Shown here: positions 1 through 5,561 of the stretch, piece after piece | Numbering within the stretch: position 1 is the stretch's first letter | Layout: each line of letters starts with the position of its first letter | Origin: Paracoccaceae bacterium | GTDB lineage: Bacteria; Pseudomonadota; Alphaproteobacteria; Rhodobacterales; Rhodobacteraceae | NCBI GenBank assembly: GCA_024304875.1 | Contig: JAMWZF010000137.1 | Location: forward strand, 1-7,764 | DNA: 7,764 nt | Reading direction: 5' to 3' | Program-made: the position numbers and the translations under genes | Notes under the pieces: generated by a model | The model's input: only the letters and a program-made list of their open reading frames with translations | What the model was told of the DNA's origin: nothing | Databases searched by the model: none

Positions 1-397
1 GACAGGCACATGCACGGCGCGCTGGACCGGGCCAGATGCGCGGCCATCGGTGCCCGCAGGCCGCGCATCTGGCCCGGTCCAGCGCGCCGTGCATGTGCAG
101 CACCTCGGCCCCCGCCGCCTCGTGCAGGCTGTCGACGTTCTGGGTGACGATGGTCACCTCGTGTGCCGACCCCTGGAGCCGCGCCAGCGCCGCATGGGCC
201 GCGTTGGGCGCCGCCTTCGCCGCCTCGGCCCGGCGCATGTTGTAGAACTCGTGCACCCGCGCCGGGTCACGGGCGAAGGCCTCGGGCGTGGCCACGTCCT
301 CGATCCGGTAGCGGCTCCACAGGCCGCCCTCGTCCCGGAAGGTGCCAAGGCCGCTCTCGGCCGACAGACCCGCTCCGGTCAGCACGACGATGTTCAT
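1..397 (-). CDS. cobB: Sir2/CobB-type NAD-dependent protein deacylase, N-terminal part (runs off left edge)
   Basis: Sirtuins remove acetyl or other acyl groups from protein lysines using NAD+, giving nicotinamide and O-acyl-ADP-ribose. Reading down from 397, the protein starts MNIVVLTGAGLSAESGLG and shows the family motifs in order: GAGLSAES (residues 8-15) and GTFRD (18-22) of the NAD-binding Rossmann fold, TQNVDSLHEAAG (85-96), the catalytic histidine in HMHG (H103), and the first zinc pair CAAC (C111, C114). A GGAGG lies about 5 bases before the ATG, which fixes the start. The frame stays open to the window edge, but from about residue 118 on it is encoded by an inverted copy of bases 59-98, so that tail (WPRIWPGPARR...) is not credible sirtuin sequence. 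The second zinc pair and C-terminal half are missing. It diverges from the phosphatase gene at 478. The family call is sure; the symbol follows the usual bacterial name. Confidence 0.93.
   Translation of the reverse strand, partial: MNIVVLTGAGLSAESGLGTFRDEGGLWSRYRIEDVATPEAFARDPARVHEFYNMRRAEAAKAAPNAAHAALARLQGSAHEVTIVTQNVDSLHEAAGAEVLHMHGALDRARCAACGHRWPRIWPGPARRACAC
6..98. repeat. Perfect 40-bp inverted repeat with 13-base spacer, probable fold-back join
   Basis: Bases 6-45 and 59-98 are exact reverse complements over 40 bases; the spacer is ATCGGTGCCCGCA (46-58). The right arm is authentic sirtuin coding sequence (it encodes the HMHGALDR region), so the left arm is a copy of coding DNA turned back on itself. 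Complementarity breaks in the last 5 bases at the window edge. This is what a chimeric or mis-assembled contig end looks like; a real duplication-inversion that breaks the gene is the alternative. Confidence 0.9.
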
Positions 398-448
398 ATC
401 CTCCGGCTCCCCCGCTAGGCTGCCCGGACCCTACCGCAGGAGGCCGCC

Positions 449-481
449 ATGACCACCCCCGCCGACCGGACCGCGACATGA
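449..481 (+). CDS. 10-codon upstream ORF overlapping the phosphatase start (possible leader peptide)
   Basis: A clear Shine-Dalgarno (AGGAGG, 438-443) is correctly spaced for the ATG at 449, not for the phosphatase ATG at 478. The ORF reads MTTPADRTAT and stops at TGA 479-481, so its stop shares an ATGA with the phosphatase ATG. This arrangement is typical of translational coupling, where ribosomes ending on the small ORF restart on the next gene. The peptide has no recognisable regulatory run of one amino acid, so attenuation is not indicated. Whether the peptide itself matters is unknown. Confidence 0.45.
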   Translation: MTTPADRTAT

Positions 482-888
482 GGGTTCTCTGTGTCTGCCT
501 CGGCAACATCTGCCGCTCCCCCGCCGCACAGGCGGTGATCGCGGCGCGCCGCCCGGACTGGAGCGTGGACAGCGCCGGCACCTCGGGCTGGCACGTCGGA
601 GAGCCGCCCTACCCGCCGATGCAGGCCGCGGCGCGGGCGCGGGGGTACGACCTGTCCGGCCAGCGCGGGCGGCAGGTCAGCGCGGCGGACTTCGCCCGGT
701 TCGACCTCGTGCTGGCGATGGATGACCGGAACCTGGCCGACCTGCACGCGATGGATCCCGGCACCGGCGCGGCCCTGCGCGCGCTCATCCCCGGCGGATC
801 GGTGCCCGACCCCTACTACACCCGCGACTTCGAAGGCTGCCTCGACATCATCGAGGCGGCGGTGGACCGGCTTCTGGCCGAGGTCTGA
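478..888 (+). CDS. Low-molecular-weight protein tyrosine phosphatase (136 aa)
   Basis: Cytoplasmic phosphatase of the LMW-PTP family, which hydrolyses phosphotyrosine through a cysteinyl-phosphate intermediate. The P-loop C-x5-R-S is present at the N-terminus (C7-LGNIC-R13-S14, in MRVLCVCLGNICRSP) and the general-acid loop is DPYY (D111, P112). At 136 residues it is somewhat shorter than the usual 145-160, but both active-site elements are there. The frame is open upstream to 163, yet the family always begins just before the P-loop, so ATG 478 is preferred; this ATG lacks its own ribosome binding site and probably depends on the 10-codon ORF at 449. No tyrosine kinase or capsule gene (the usual partners of Wzb/Ptp types) is nearby, so the substrate cannot be inferred; a role in arsenate reduction is possible for related folds but nothing here supports it. 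Confidence 0.93.
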   Translation: MRVLCVCLGNICRSPAAQAVIAARRPDWSVDSAGTSGWHVGEPPYPPMQAAARARGYDLSGQRGRQVSAADFARFDLVLAMDDRNLADLHAMDPGTGAALRALIPGGSVPDPYYTRDFEGCLDIIEAAVDRLLAEV

Positions 889-913
889 CGGGAAACGGCG
901 CCAGGGCCGGCGC

Positions 914-1243
914 TCACCCGCACACGGTTTCGGTGGTGCGGACGAAGTTCTGGTACCGCTCCCAGAAGGCATCCGCGTAGTCGCTGTCGTCGATCCGCAT
1001 GGCATGGGCCTCCTCGGGGTCGCCGAAGAAATCCGCGACGTGGCCCCGGTCCCGCGCGGACAGGGTCTGGTTCGCCACCTGCTGCACGCAGCCACAAAGC
1101 GCGGGCGAGGCCGCGGCCCGGTTCGCCGCCATGCAGGCCTGCGAGATGTCGCCGCTGGCCGAGGGCCGGCCGCTGCTGCCGCCACCCCCGCAACTGGCAA
1201 GAAGCGGCGCAAGGGCGGCAACGATCAGAAGCGGTCGGCGCAT
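914..1243 (-). CDS. Small lipoprotein, function unknown (109 aa)
   Basis: The product begins MRRPLLIVAALAPLLASCGG, a short basic n-region, a hydrophobic core and a lipobox LLAS-C18, so it should be lipidated at C18 and held in the cell envelope. A Gly/Ser-rich linker follows, then a compact domain with cysteines C36, C50, C52 and C108, which could form disulfides in the periplasm (GDISQACMAANRAAASPALC, then GC; ending TTETVCG). The frame is open to 1525, but the lipoprotein signal and an AGGAA 8-12 bases upstream select the ATG at 1243. From memory, similar short Rhodobacteraceae proteins are labelled 'arginine transporter' in databases; nothing in this sequence (no transmembrane or solute-binding domain) supports that label. 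It converges on the phosphatase gene with 25 bases between stops. Confidence 0.8.
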   Translation of the reverse strand: MRRPLLIVAALAPLLASCGGGGSSGRPSASGDISQACMAANRAAASPALCGCVQQVANQTLSARDRGHVADFFGDPEEAHAMRIDDSDYADAFWERYQNFVRTTETVCG

Positions 1244-1329
1244 CGGGATGTTCCTGGATCGGCCCCGGGCGGACCCGGGAAATGTCTGCTCACTCGGTCG
1301 GCCGGATTGTTTCGGCTCGATTTCGGCCG

Positions 1330-1358
1330 AGTATGCCTCGCGCTGGCCTCCAATGCAA
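1330..1358 (-). promoter_or_regulatory. Weak candidate sigma-70 promoter for the lipoprotein gene
   Basis: On the minus strand TTGCAT (1358-1353) and CATACT (1335-1330) are separated by 17 bases and lie about 90 bases before the ATG at 1243. The -10 matches consensus at 4 of 6 and the -35 at 3 of 6, so this is only a candidate within the 244-base divergent gap 1244-1487. Confidence 0.25.
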
Positions 1359-1414
1359 TTCGCCAGCGGGCCGCGATCACGTCTCCGCCAGCCGCTCCGG
1401 ACCCGGCGACGCGG

Positions 1415-1444
1415 TTGACCATGCGTCATCCGGTTTCGTAGCAT
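1415..1444 (+). promoter_or_regulatory. Candidate sigma-70 promoter for the secreted-protein gene
   Basis: TTGACC (1415-1420) and TAGCAT (1439-1444) are separated by 18 bases. They match the consensus hexamers at 5 of 6 and 4 of 6. The expected transcription start near 1451 gives a leader of about 37 bases before the ATG at 1488. Confidence 0.5.
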
Positions 1445-1487
1445 GGCCGGACCGCCCACATCCGGGGCGAGGGGTAAGGGGGTCACG

Positions 1488-1937
1488 ATGATGATGCGTT
1501 TCCTGGCGGCCGCGGCCGCCGTCATGCTGGCTGCACCCGCGCAGGCCGACTGGCAGACCGAGCAGCGCGAGGGCTACGCCCGCGCCTCCTACGCGCAAGG
1601 CGACTACGAGGTCTGGATCAGTTGCCGGCCGGGGCGGGGGTTCGAGCTGAGCCTGCTGGATCGAACCCTCAGCGGTCGGGACTTCCAAGGCGTTCAAAGC
1701 CTGATGATGTGGGTCAAGCTGCCTGACGGTCGAACCGACCGATGGCCGGTCGAGGTCATGCAGGAGGGGCCGTCCATGTCCGGGCGGCTCGTCGTTTCGG
1801 ACTTCAATCTCGAATTCTTCCGCAACGCGGCCAGCTTCGAACTCGATTCGCCGCAGACCCGGCAGATGTTCCTGTCGGGCAACGCGAACGGCACCGGCGC
1901 CGCCCGGCTCGCCTTCCTGGAACGCTGCGAACTCTGA
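1488..1937 (+). CDS. Small secreted protein, function unknown (149 aa)
   Basis: The protein starts MMMRFLAAAAAVMLAAPAQA, a Sec signal peptide with a likely signal peptidase I cut after AQA (residue 20), giving a mature periplasmic or secreted protein of about 129 residues beginning DWQTEQ. The mature part has two cysteines, C46 (VWISC) and C147 (LERCEL, three residues from the end), well placed for one disulfide linking the two ends, and alternating hydrophobic/polar stretches suggesting a small beta-rich domain. I do not recognise a family. The frame opens at 1443, but the signal peptide and the GGGGG about 7 bases upstream favour the triple ATG at 1488. It is alone on its strand, divergent from the lipoprotein gene and convergent with the 55-residue gene at 2105. 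Confidence 0.8.
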   Translation: MMMRFLAAAAAVMLAAPAQADWQTEQREGYARASYAQGDYEVWISCRPGRGFELSLLDRTLSGRDFQGVQSLMMWVKLPDGRTDRWPVEVMQEGPSMSGRLVVSDFNLEFFRNAASFELDSPQTRQMFLSGNANGTGAARLAFLERCEL

Positions 1938-2081
1938 TCGGGCGACAGGCCGGCCCGTGGGGCCTCGCAACGCTTGGCCGGCACTGATCGACAGGTCGGC
2001 GCTGGCGCACGCGCCCAGCCTGCGGCCCGTCGGGGCAACCGGCCCGCTCGCGGGCGACGCCGTGATCCGCCATGCCTTCGG

Positions 2082-2097
2082 CTGCCGGGCGCGGCAG
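2082..2097. terminator. Hairpin in the convergent gap (possible terminator)
   Basis: CTGCCG (2082-2087) and CGGCAG (2092-2097) form a 6-bp GC stem with a GGCG loop, 8 bases beyond the stop of the minus-strand gene at 2105. There is no T-run on either side, so intrinsic termination is uncertain. The rest of the gap 1938-2104 shows only short GC dyads. Confidence 0.3.
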
Positions 2098-2104
2098 GGC
2101 GCAG

Positions 2105-2272
2105 TCAGTCCAGGTGCTTGTCGCCCCTGTCGTCCTCCCTGGCCCGGAACGCCGCCCAAAGCGCCGTCCCGATCCCGGCCCCGATCGCCACGCCGCCCGC
2201 CACGCTGTCCATCGCGACGCCCATCGCGGCGCCGATCCCGATCCCGATTGCCATCCATGCACCAAGGCTCAT
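2105..2272 (-). CDS. Small glycine-zipper-like membrane protein (55 aa)
   Basis: The 55-residue product begins MSLGAWMAIGIGIGAAMGV and alternates glycine with small or branched residues in two hydrophobic runs (about 5-20 and 25-41) separated by an acidic turn (MDS), ending in a charged tail, AREDDRGDKHLD. Repeated small-x-x-x-small spacing is the glycine-zipper pattern that lets helices pack in membranes, so a two-helix inner-membrane hairpin is inferred. A strong AGGAGGT lies 6 bases before the ATG at 2272, which picks this start over an open extension to 2389. Similar tiny glycine-rich proteins are common in bacteria and mostly uncharacterised. It is divergent from lepA. Confidence 0.75.
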   Translation of the reverse strand: MSLGAWMAIGIGIGAAMGVAMDSVAGGVAIGAGIGTALWAAFRAREDDRGDKHLD

Positions 2273-2382
2273 GAGCCACCTCCTGCGGCCGAACGCGGGG
2301 CCCCGCCCGCCGGGTTCCGTGCCGCGCCGTTCACCGGCAAACCCCCGCCCGGACCCGCCGCACCCTGCGGCTCCGCAGCCCC

Positions 2383-2411
2383 TCGACAATTCCCGTTTTC
2401 CCCCGCATATC
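2383..2411 (+). promoter_or_regulatory. Candidate lepA promoter placed for a leaderless mRNA
   Basis: TCGACA (2383-2388, 5 of 6 to the -35 consensus) and CATATC (2406-2411) are 17 bases apart; an overlapping TATCCT (2408-2413) is an alternative -10 with 19-base spacing. Either predicts transcription starting at about 2418-2421, on the lepA ATG at 2419. A 14-base dyad, CTGCGG-CT-CCGCAG (2365-2378), sits just upstream of the -35 and could be an operator or chance. Confidence 0.45.
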
Positions 2412-2418
2412 CTCGCCC

Positions 2419-4218
2419 ATGACCGACCTCAGCCACATCCGCAACTTCTCCATCGTCGCCCATATCGACCACGGGAAATCCACCCTGGCCGACCGGCTGA
2501 TCCAGTCCACCGGCACCGTCCAGGACCGCGAGATGAAGGAGCAGTTGCTCGACAGCATGGACATCGAGCGCGAGCGCGGGATCACCATCAAGGCGCAGAC
2601 CGTCCGGATCGACTACGTCGCCCTCAATGGCGAAAAGTACGTCCTCAACCTGATCGACACCCCCGGCCACGTCGACTTCGCCTACGAGGTCAGCCGCTCC
2701 ATGCGCGCCGTCGAGGGCTCCCTCCTCGTGGTGGACTCCACGCAAGGGGTCGAGGCCCAGACCCTCGCCAACGTCTACCAGGCGATCGACGCCGACCACG
2801 AGATCGTCCCCGTCTTCAACAAGATCGACCTGCCCGCCTCCGATGTCTCCCGCGTGGCCGAACAGGTCGAGGATGTCATCGGCATCGACGCCTCCGGCGC
2901 CATCCCCGTGTCGGCCAAGACCGGGCAGGGCATCCGCGAGGTGCTGGAAGCCATCGTCCACCACCTTCCCGCGCCGCAGGGCGACCGGGACGCGCCGCTC
3001 AAGGCCATGCTGGTCGACAGCTGGTACGACCCCTACCTCGGCGTCGTCGTGCTGGTCCGCATCAAGGACGGCGTCCTGAAGAAGAACGACCGCGTCCGCT
3101 TCATGCAGAACGGCACCGTCCACCAGGTCGACCGCATCGGCGTCTTCAAACCCGGCATGCTGCCCGTCGACGAACTCGGCCCCGGAGAGATCGGCTTCCT
3201 CACCGCCTCGATCAAGCAGGTCCGCGACACTCGCGTCGGCGACACCATCACGCACGAAAAGAAGGGCGCCGACAAACCCCTCCCCGGCTTCAAACCCTCG
3301 ATCCCGGTCGTCTTCTGCGGCCTCTTCCCGGTGGACTCGGCCGAGTTCGAGGACCTGCGCGACGCGATCGAGAAGCTGGCCCTCAACGACGCCTCCTTCT
3401 CCTACGAGATGGAGACCTCCGCCGCCCTCGGCTTCGGCTTCCGCTGCGGCTTCCTCGGGCTGCTCCACCTCGAGGTGATCCGCGACCGGATCGAGCGCGA
3501 GTACGACATCGAGCTGATCACCACCGCGCCCTCCGTGGTCTACCACCTCTACATGCGCGACGGCGAGATGCGCGAGCTGCACAACCCCGCCGACATGCCC
3601 GACCTCACCCACGTCGACCATATCGAGGAGCCGCGGATCAAGGCGACGATCCTAGTGCCCGACGAGTTCCTCGGCGACGTGCTCAAGCTCTGCCAGGACC
3701 GGCGGGGCATCCAGCTCGAGCTGACCTACGCCGGCTCCCGCCCCCTCGTCGTCTACGACCTGCCGCTGAACGAGGTGGTCTTCGACTTCTACGATAGGCT
3801 GAAATCCGTCACCAAGGGCTACGCCTCCTTCGACTACCAGATGATCGGCTACCGGGAGGACAACCTGGTCAAGATGTCGATCCTGGTGAACGACGAACCC
3901 GTCGACGCGCTGTCCATGATGGTCCACCGCGACCGGGCCGAGATGCGCGGGCGGGCGATGTGCGAGAAGCTGAAGGACCTGATCCCCCGGCACATGTTCA
4001 AGATCCCGATCCAGGCGGCCATCGGCGGCAAGGTCATCGCCCGCGAGACGTTGTCTGCGTTGCGGAAAGACGTGACCGCCAAGTGCTACGGCGGCGACGC
4101 CACCCGGAAGCGCAAGCTGCTGGACAAGCAGAAGGCGGGGAAGAAGAAGATGCGGCAGTTCGGGAAGGTGGATATCCCGCAAGAAGCCTTCATTAGCGCA
4201 CTCAAAATGGACAGCTAG
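2419..4218 (+). CDS. lepA: Elongation factor 4 (LepA), ribosome-associated translational GTPase (599 aa)
   Basis: EF4/LepA binds the ribosome like EF-G and acts in back-translocation, initiation or ribosome biogenesis; its GTPase is membrane- or ribosome-associated. The GTPase motifs are all visible: G1 AHIDHGKST (14-22), G2 RGITIK (53-58), G3 DTPGH (80-84), G4 NKID (134-137), G5 SAKTG (165-169). Domain II and the EF-G-like domains follow, and the LepA-specific C-terminal domain is complete, with CYGGDATRKRKLLDKQKAGK and the ending DIPQEAFISALKMDS. The 599 residues match the family length. No Shine-Dalgarno precedes ATG 2419, in line with a possible leaderless transcript. Codon use is strongly GC-ending throughout except the final codons (ATT-AGC-GCA), which include the only ATT trinucleotide in the gene. 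Confidence 0.98.
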   Translation: MTDLSHIRNFSIVAHIDHGKSTLADRLIQSTGTVQDREMKEQLLDSMDIERERGITIKAQTVRIDYVALNGEKYVLNLIDTPGHVDFAYEVSRSMRAVEGSLLVVDSTQGVEAQTLANVYQAIDADHEIVPVFNKIDLPASDVSRVAEQVEDVIGIDASGAIPVSAKTGQGIREVLEAIVHHLPAPQGDRDAPLKAMLVDSWYDPYLGVVVLVRIKDGVLKKNDRVRFMQNGTVHQVDRIGVFKPGMLPVDELGPGEIGFLTASIKQVRDTRVGDTITHEKKGADKPLPGFKPSIPVVFCGLFPVDSAEFEDLRDAIEKLALNDASFSYEMETSAALGFGFRCGFLGLLHLEVIRDRIEREYDIELITTAPSVVYHLYMRDGEMRELHNPADMPDLTHVDHIEEPRIKATILVPDEFLGDVLKLCQDRRGIQLELTYAGSRPLVVYDLPLNEVVFDFYDRLKSVTKGYASFDYQMIGYREDNLVKMSILVNDEPVDALSMMVHRDRAEMRGRAMCEKLKDLIPRHMFKIPIQAAIGGKVIARETLSALRKDVTAKCYGGDATRKRKLLDKQKAGKKKMRQFGKVDIPQEAFISALKMDS

Positions 4219-4233
4219 GCTGTCCGTTTTGGG
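4201..4233 (+). terminator. lepA hairpin with the stop codon as its loop
   Basis: Bases 4201-4215 (CTCAAAATGGACAGC) and 4219-4233 (GCTGTCCGTTTTGGG) form a 15-bp RNA stem with two G-U pairs; the three-base loop is the lepA TAG (4216-4218). The A-run in the left arm pairs with the T-run in the right arm, as in bidirectional intrinsic terminators. The T-run is only four bases and is followed by GGG, so efficiency is uncertain. Confidence 0.6.
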
Positions 4234-4428
4234 CGCTGAGGGAGGCTAGTGCGCGGCAGGCTCTTTTGCAGAGCAAAAGATGCCGAGAGCGGCACCCAGT
4301 GCAAGTAGTTCGTATACTGCAAGAGCATTATCGGCAAACCTCTTGCCGCAGTTTTGCCAAAACAGGTCTTGTCGAACTCAACTAACACCAACATAATTTT
4401 CAGCAGATTTTGGCGTATGGGGGCGAAG
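4234..4428. other. AT-richer noncoding lead region with a series of small hairpins
   Basis: No gene is supported here. Several perfect dyads follow one another: TCTTTTGC/GCAAAAGA (4262-4269, 4273-4280), TGCCG/CGGCA (4281-4285, 4290-4294), CGGCAA/TTGCCG (4332-4337, 4343-4348) and GTTTT/AAAAC (4351-4355, 4359-4363). A TATACT at 4313-4318 could be a -10 box for the next gene, but no good -35 precedes it. It is not a tRNA and no integrase site could be identified. It could be a structured leader or the decayed end of a mobile element. Confidence 0.4.
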
Positions 4429-5004
4429 ATGTCAGACGCTGGACAAAGCCAAAGAAAATGTGACGGGTTGTTTGCAAATGCGATTCAACGCAGCCAGCAA
4501 AATCAACTGAATCTCTATTTTGACAAAATTATTGAAGTTCAGTCAGCATCATTTGAAAATGCGGCAAGATCGAACAATGTGAATGTAACAGTAATTTACG
4601 CGGGATCGTTTCTCCTGATACAGGCGACAAAAGACGATATTGCCAGTGGGGATTGGTCAATCATTGTATTGTCGCTGTTCATTAGCCTACTACTCTTCGC
4701 ACTTTGGTCTGTCTCCAGCTCATTGAGGGTGTCGCGACTTACGATACGTAGTTCAAAACTCTTGATGAACCCTCATAAGAGCGTGAGTCGAAAGTTAGCT
4801 GAGTTTGAGGTTCTGGAAAGAAAAAATCGGCAGGCCAACCTTCTATACTATGCGACTTGGGGATTTGCGTTTTTTGGGGCTGTTAGTACAGGGTTTTTTG
4901 CTGCATTGTATCTTTTGTTAATGTATGTGCTAAACCTATTGGGAATCGACTTCTCACCGTATGCTCAGGTCATTAATCTTCTTCAATGGGTGCAGTCGGA
5001 GTGA
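4429..5004 (+). CDS. Multi-pass membrane protein of unknown family in a low-GC insert (191 aa)
   Basis: From ATG 4429 the protein has a polar, Gln/Asn-rich N-terminal part (1-50), a hydrophobic segment near 52-66, a strong transmembrane helix at 77-98 (SIIVLSLFISLLLFALWSVS), a basic, probably cytoplasmic, loop (99-136), and a long hydrophobic stretch 137-171 that probably forms a helical hairpin. Three to four membrane passes are inferred, with no signal peptide. I recognise no family or catalytic motif. The frame is open from 4354, with ATGs also at 4354 and 4417; 4429 is favoured by the G-run just before it. Codon use (TTA, CTA, ATA, AAT) and about 43% GC in 4561-4620 are unlike every neighbour, so recent transfer is likely. 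Small membrane proteins like this occur in defence and toxin systems, but that is only a possibility here. Confidence 0.75.
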   Translation: MSDAGQSQRKCDGLFANAIQRSQQNQLNLYFDKIIEVQSASFENAARSNNVNVTVIYAGSFLLIQATKDDIASGDWSIIVLSLFISLLLFALWSVSSSLRVSRLTIRSSKLLMNPHKSVSRKLAEFEVLERKNRQANLLYYATWGFAFFGAVSTGFFAALYLLLMYVLNLLGIDFSPYAQVINLLQWVQSE

Positions 5005-5043
5005 ATCTCGCGATTAGAATTGATCTTATCTCAATGTCCTCCC

Positions 5044-5283
5044 ATGCCCACCGTCTTCCGCTACCAAGGCTTCCGCTTCTTCTTCTACTCCAACGAAGGC
5101 GACCCGCGCGAACCCGTCCACATCCACGTCATGAAGGACGGCGCGGAAGCGAAGTTCTGGCTGCGGCCTGTCCGCCCCGCCTATTCGGCAGGCTTCGACC
5201 GCAAGACATTGCGCCGGATTGCTGCTATCCTAGATACCAGACAGACCGAGATCGAGGCCGCCTGGCATGACCATTTCACCTAA
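5044..5283 (+). CDS. DUF4160 family protein (79 aa)
   Basis: The protein begins MPTVFRYQGFRFFFYSNEGD and continues PREPVHIHV, the signature of DUF4160: an F-rich strand, the acidic NEGDPREP turn and a conserved H-x-H (H26, H28). The family length is about 75-90 residues, so it appears complete, ending AAWHDHFT. The open frame extends back to 5020, but the family start is at MPTVF; no clear ribosome binding site is seen. It overlaps the next gene by 17 bases. DUF4160 is uncharacterised; its frequent pairing with DUF2442 in two-gene units with overlapping ends resembles toxin-antitoxin organisation, which is inference, not shown function. GC content returns to the level of the core genome here. 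Confidence 0.88.
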   Translation: MPTVFRYQGFRFFFYSNEGDPREPVHIHVMKDGAEAKFWLRPVRPAYSAGFDRKTLRRIAAILDTRQTEIEAAWHDHFT

Positions 5284-5503
5284 CTACGCCCGCTGCGACG
5301 ACGATACCCTCTGGGTCGGTCTTTCTGATGGCCGCACCCTCGGCGTACCTCTGGCCTGGTTCCCGCGCCTGATGAACGCCTCGCCCGAAGACCGCGCCAA
5401 CGTCACCCTCAGCCCGTTCGGACTGCATTGGGAAACGCTGGACGAGGACCTCTCCGTCGCCGGACTTCTGGCCGGTGAACATCCCGGCTCCCAAGCCGCC
5501 TGA
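5267..5503 (+). CDS. DUF2442 family protein (78 aa)
   Basis: The product contains the DUF2442 pattern: an N-terminal strand pair with LWVGLSDGRTLGVPLAWFPR (15-34), then a helix (LMNASPEDRANV) and the conserved L-S-PFGLHWETLDEDLSVAGLL (48-68). This family often carries a 'use sequence/position' fold resembling the NE0471 N-terminal domain and is uncharacterised; the W-x-x-LDEDLSV ending is its most typical feature. The ATG at 5267 lies inside the DUF4160 gene, 17 bases before that gene ends, so the two are probably translated together. In many genomes the two families are neighbours, and one is a plausible antitoxin-like partner of the other. Confidence 0.85.
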   Translation: MTISPNYARCDDDTLWVGLSDGRTLGVPLAWFPRLMNASPEDRANVTLSPFGLHWETLDEDLSVAGLLAGEHPGSQAA

Positions 5504-5522
5504 CCTCCCACAGCCCCCTACC

Positions 5523-5561
5523 TGATCCGGGGCCTCGCGTGACCCGAGAGGTCCCGGATCA
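5523..5561. repeat. REP-like palindrome between convergent genes, possible bidirectional terminator
   Basis: Bases 5523-5536 (TGATCCGGGGCCTC) and 5548-5561 (GAGGTCCCGGATCA) pair over 14 positions with one G-U, around an 11-base loop. The flanking AAGTCGGGGACG on the right extends the element in the way of alphaproteobacterial interspersed palindromes of the type 'CCCGGACTTGATCCGGG', known to me from memory. It lies 20 bases after the DUF2442 stop, and its right end contains the stop codon of the minus-strand antitoxin gene. Confidence 0.7.

Noticed and set aside
163..477. N-terminal extension of the phosphatase
   Set aside because: The frame is open but the translated part is a Pro/Arg-rich shadow of the sirtuin gene, and the family starts directly before the P-loop.
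898..913. GCGCC/GGCGC dyad between the convergent phosphatase and lipoprotein genes
   Set aside because: Only 5 bp of GC-rich stem without a T-run; expected by chance at this base composition.
1244..1525. N-terminal extension of the lipoprotein
   Set aside because: It would bury the lipobox signal and overlap the divergent gene; ATG 1243 has a ribosome site and a proper signal peptide.
2269..3621. 450-residue minus-strand open frame opposite lepA
   Set aside because: It is a shadow frame produced by GC-rich codon bias; the translated product is low-complexity D/G/V-rich and matches no family, while lepA on the plus strand is unmistakable.
1974..3797. 607-residue plus-strand frame overlapping lepA
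   Set aside because: Arg/Pro-rich out-of-frame translation of lepA and upstream DNA without any domain.
4219..4428. tRNA or tmRNA gene beside lepA
   Set aside because: No cloverleaf, TTC loop or acceptor end was found; the dyads are isolated short hairpins.
4429..5503. Membrane protein, DUF4160 and DUF2442 as one three-gene system
   Set aside because: The sharp GC change at about 5035 and the lack of overlap between the first gene and the pair suggest different origins; adjacency alone does not support a joint system.
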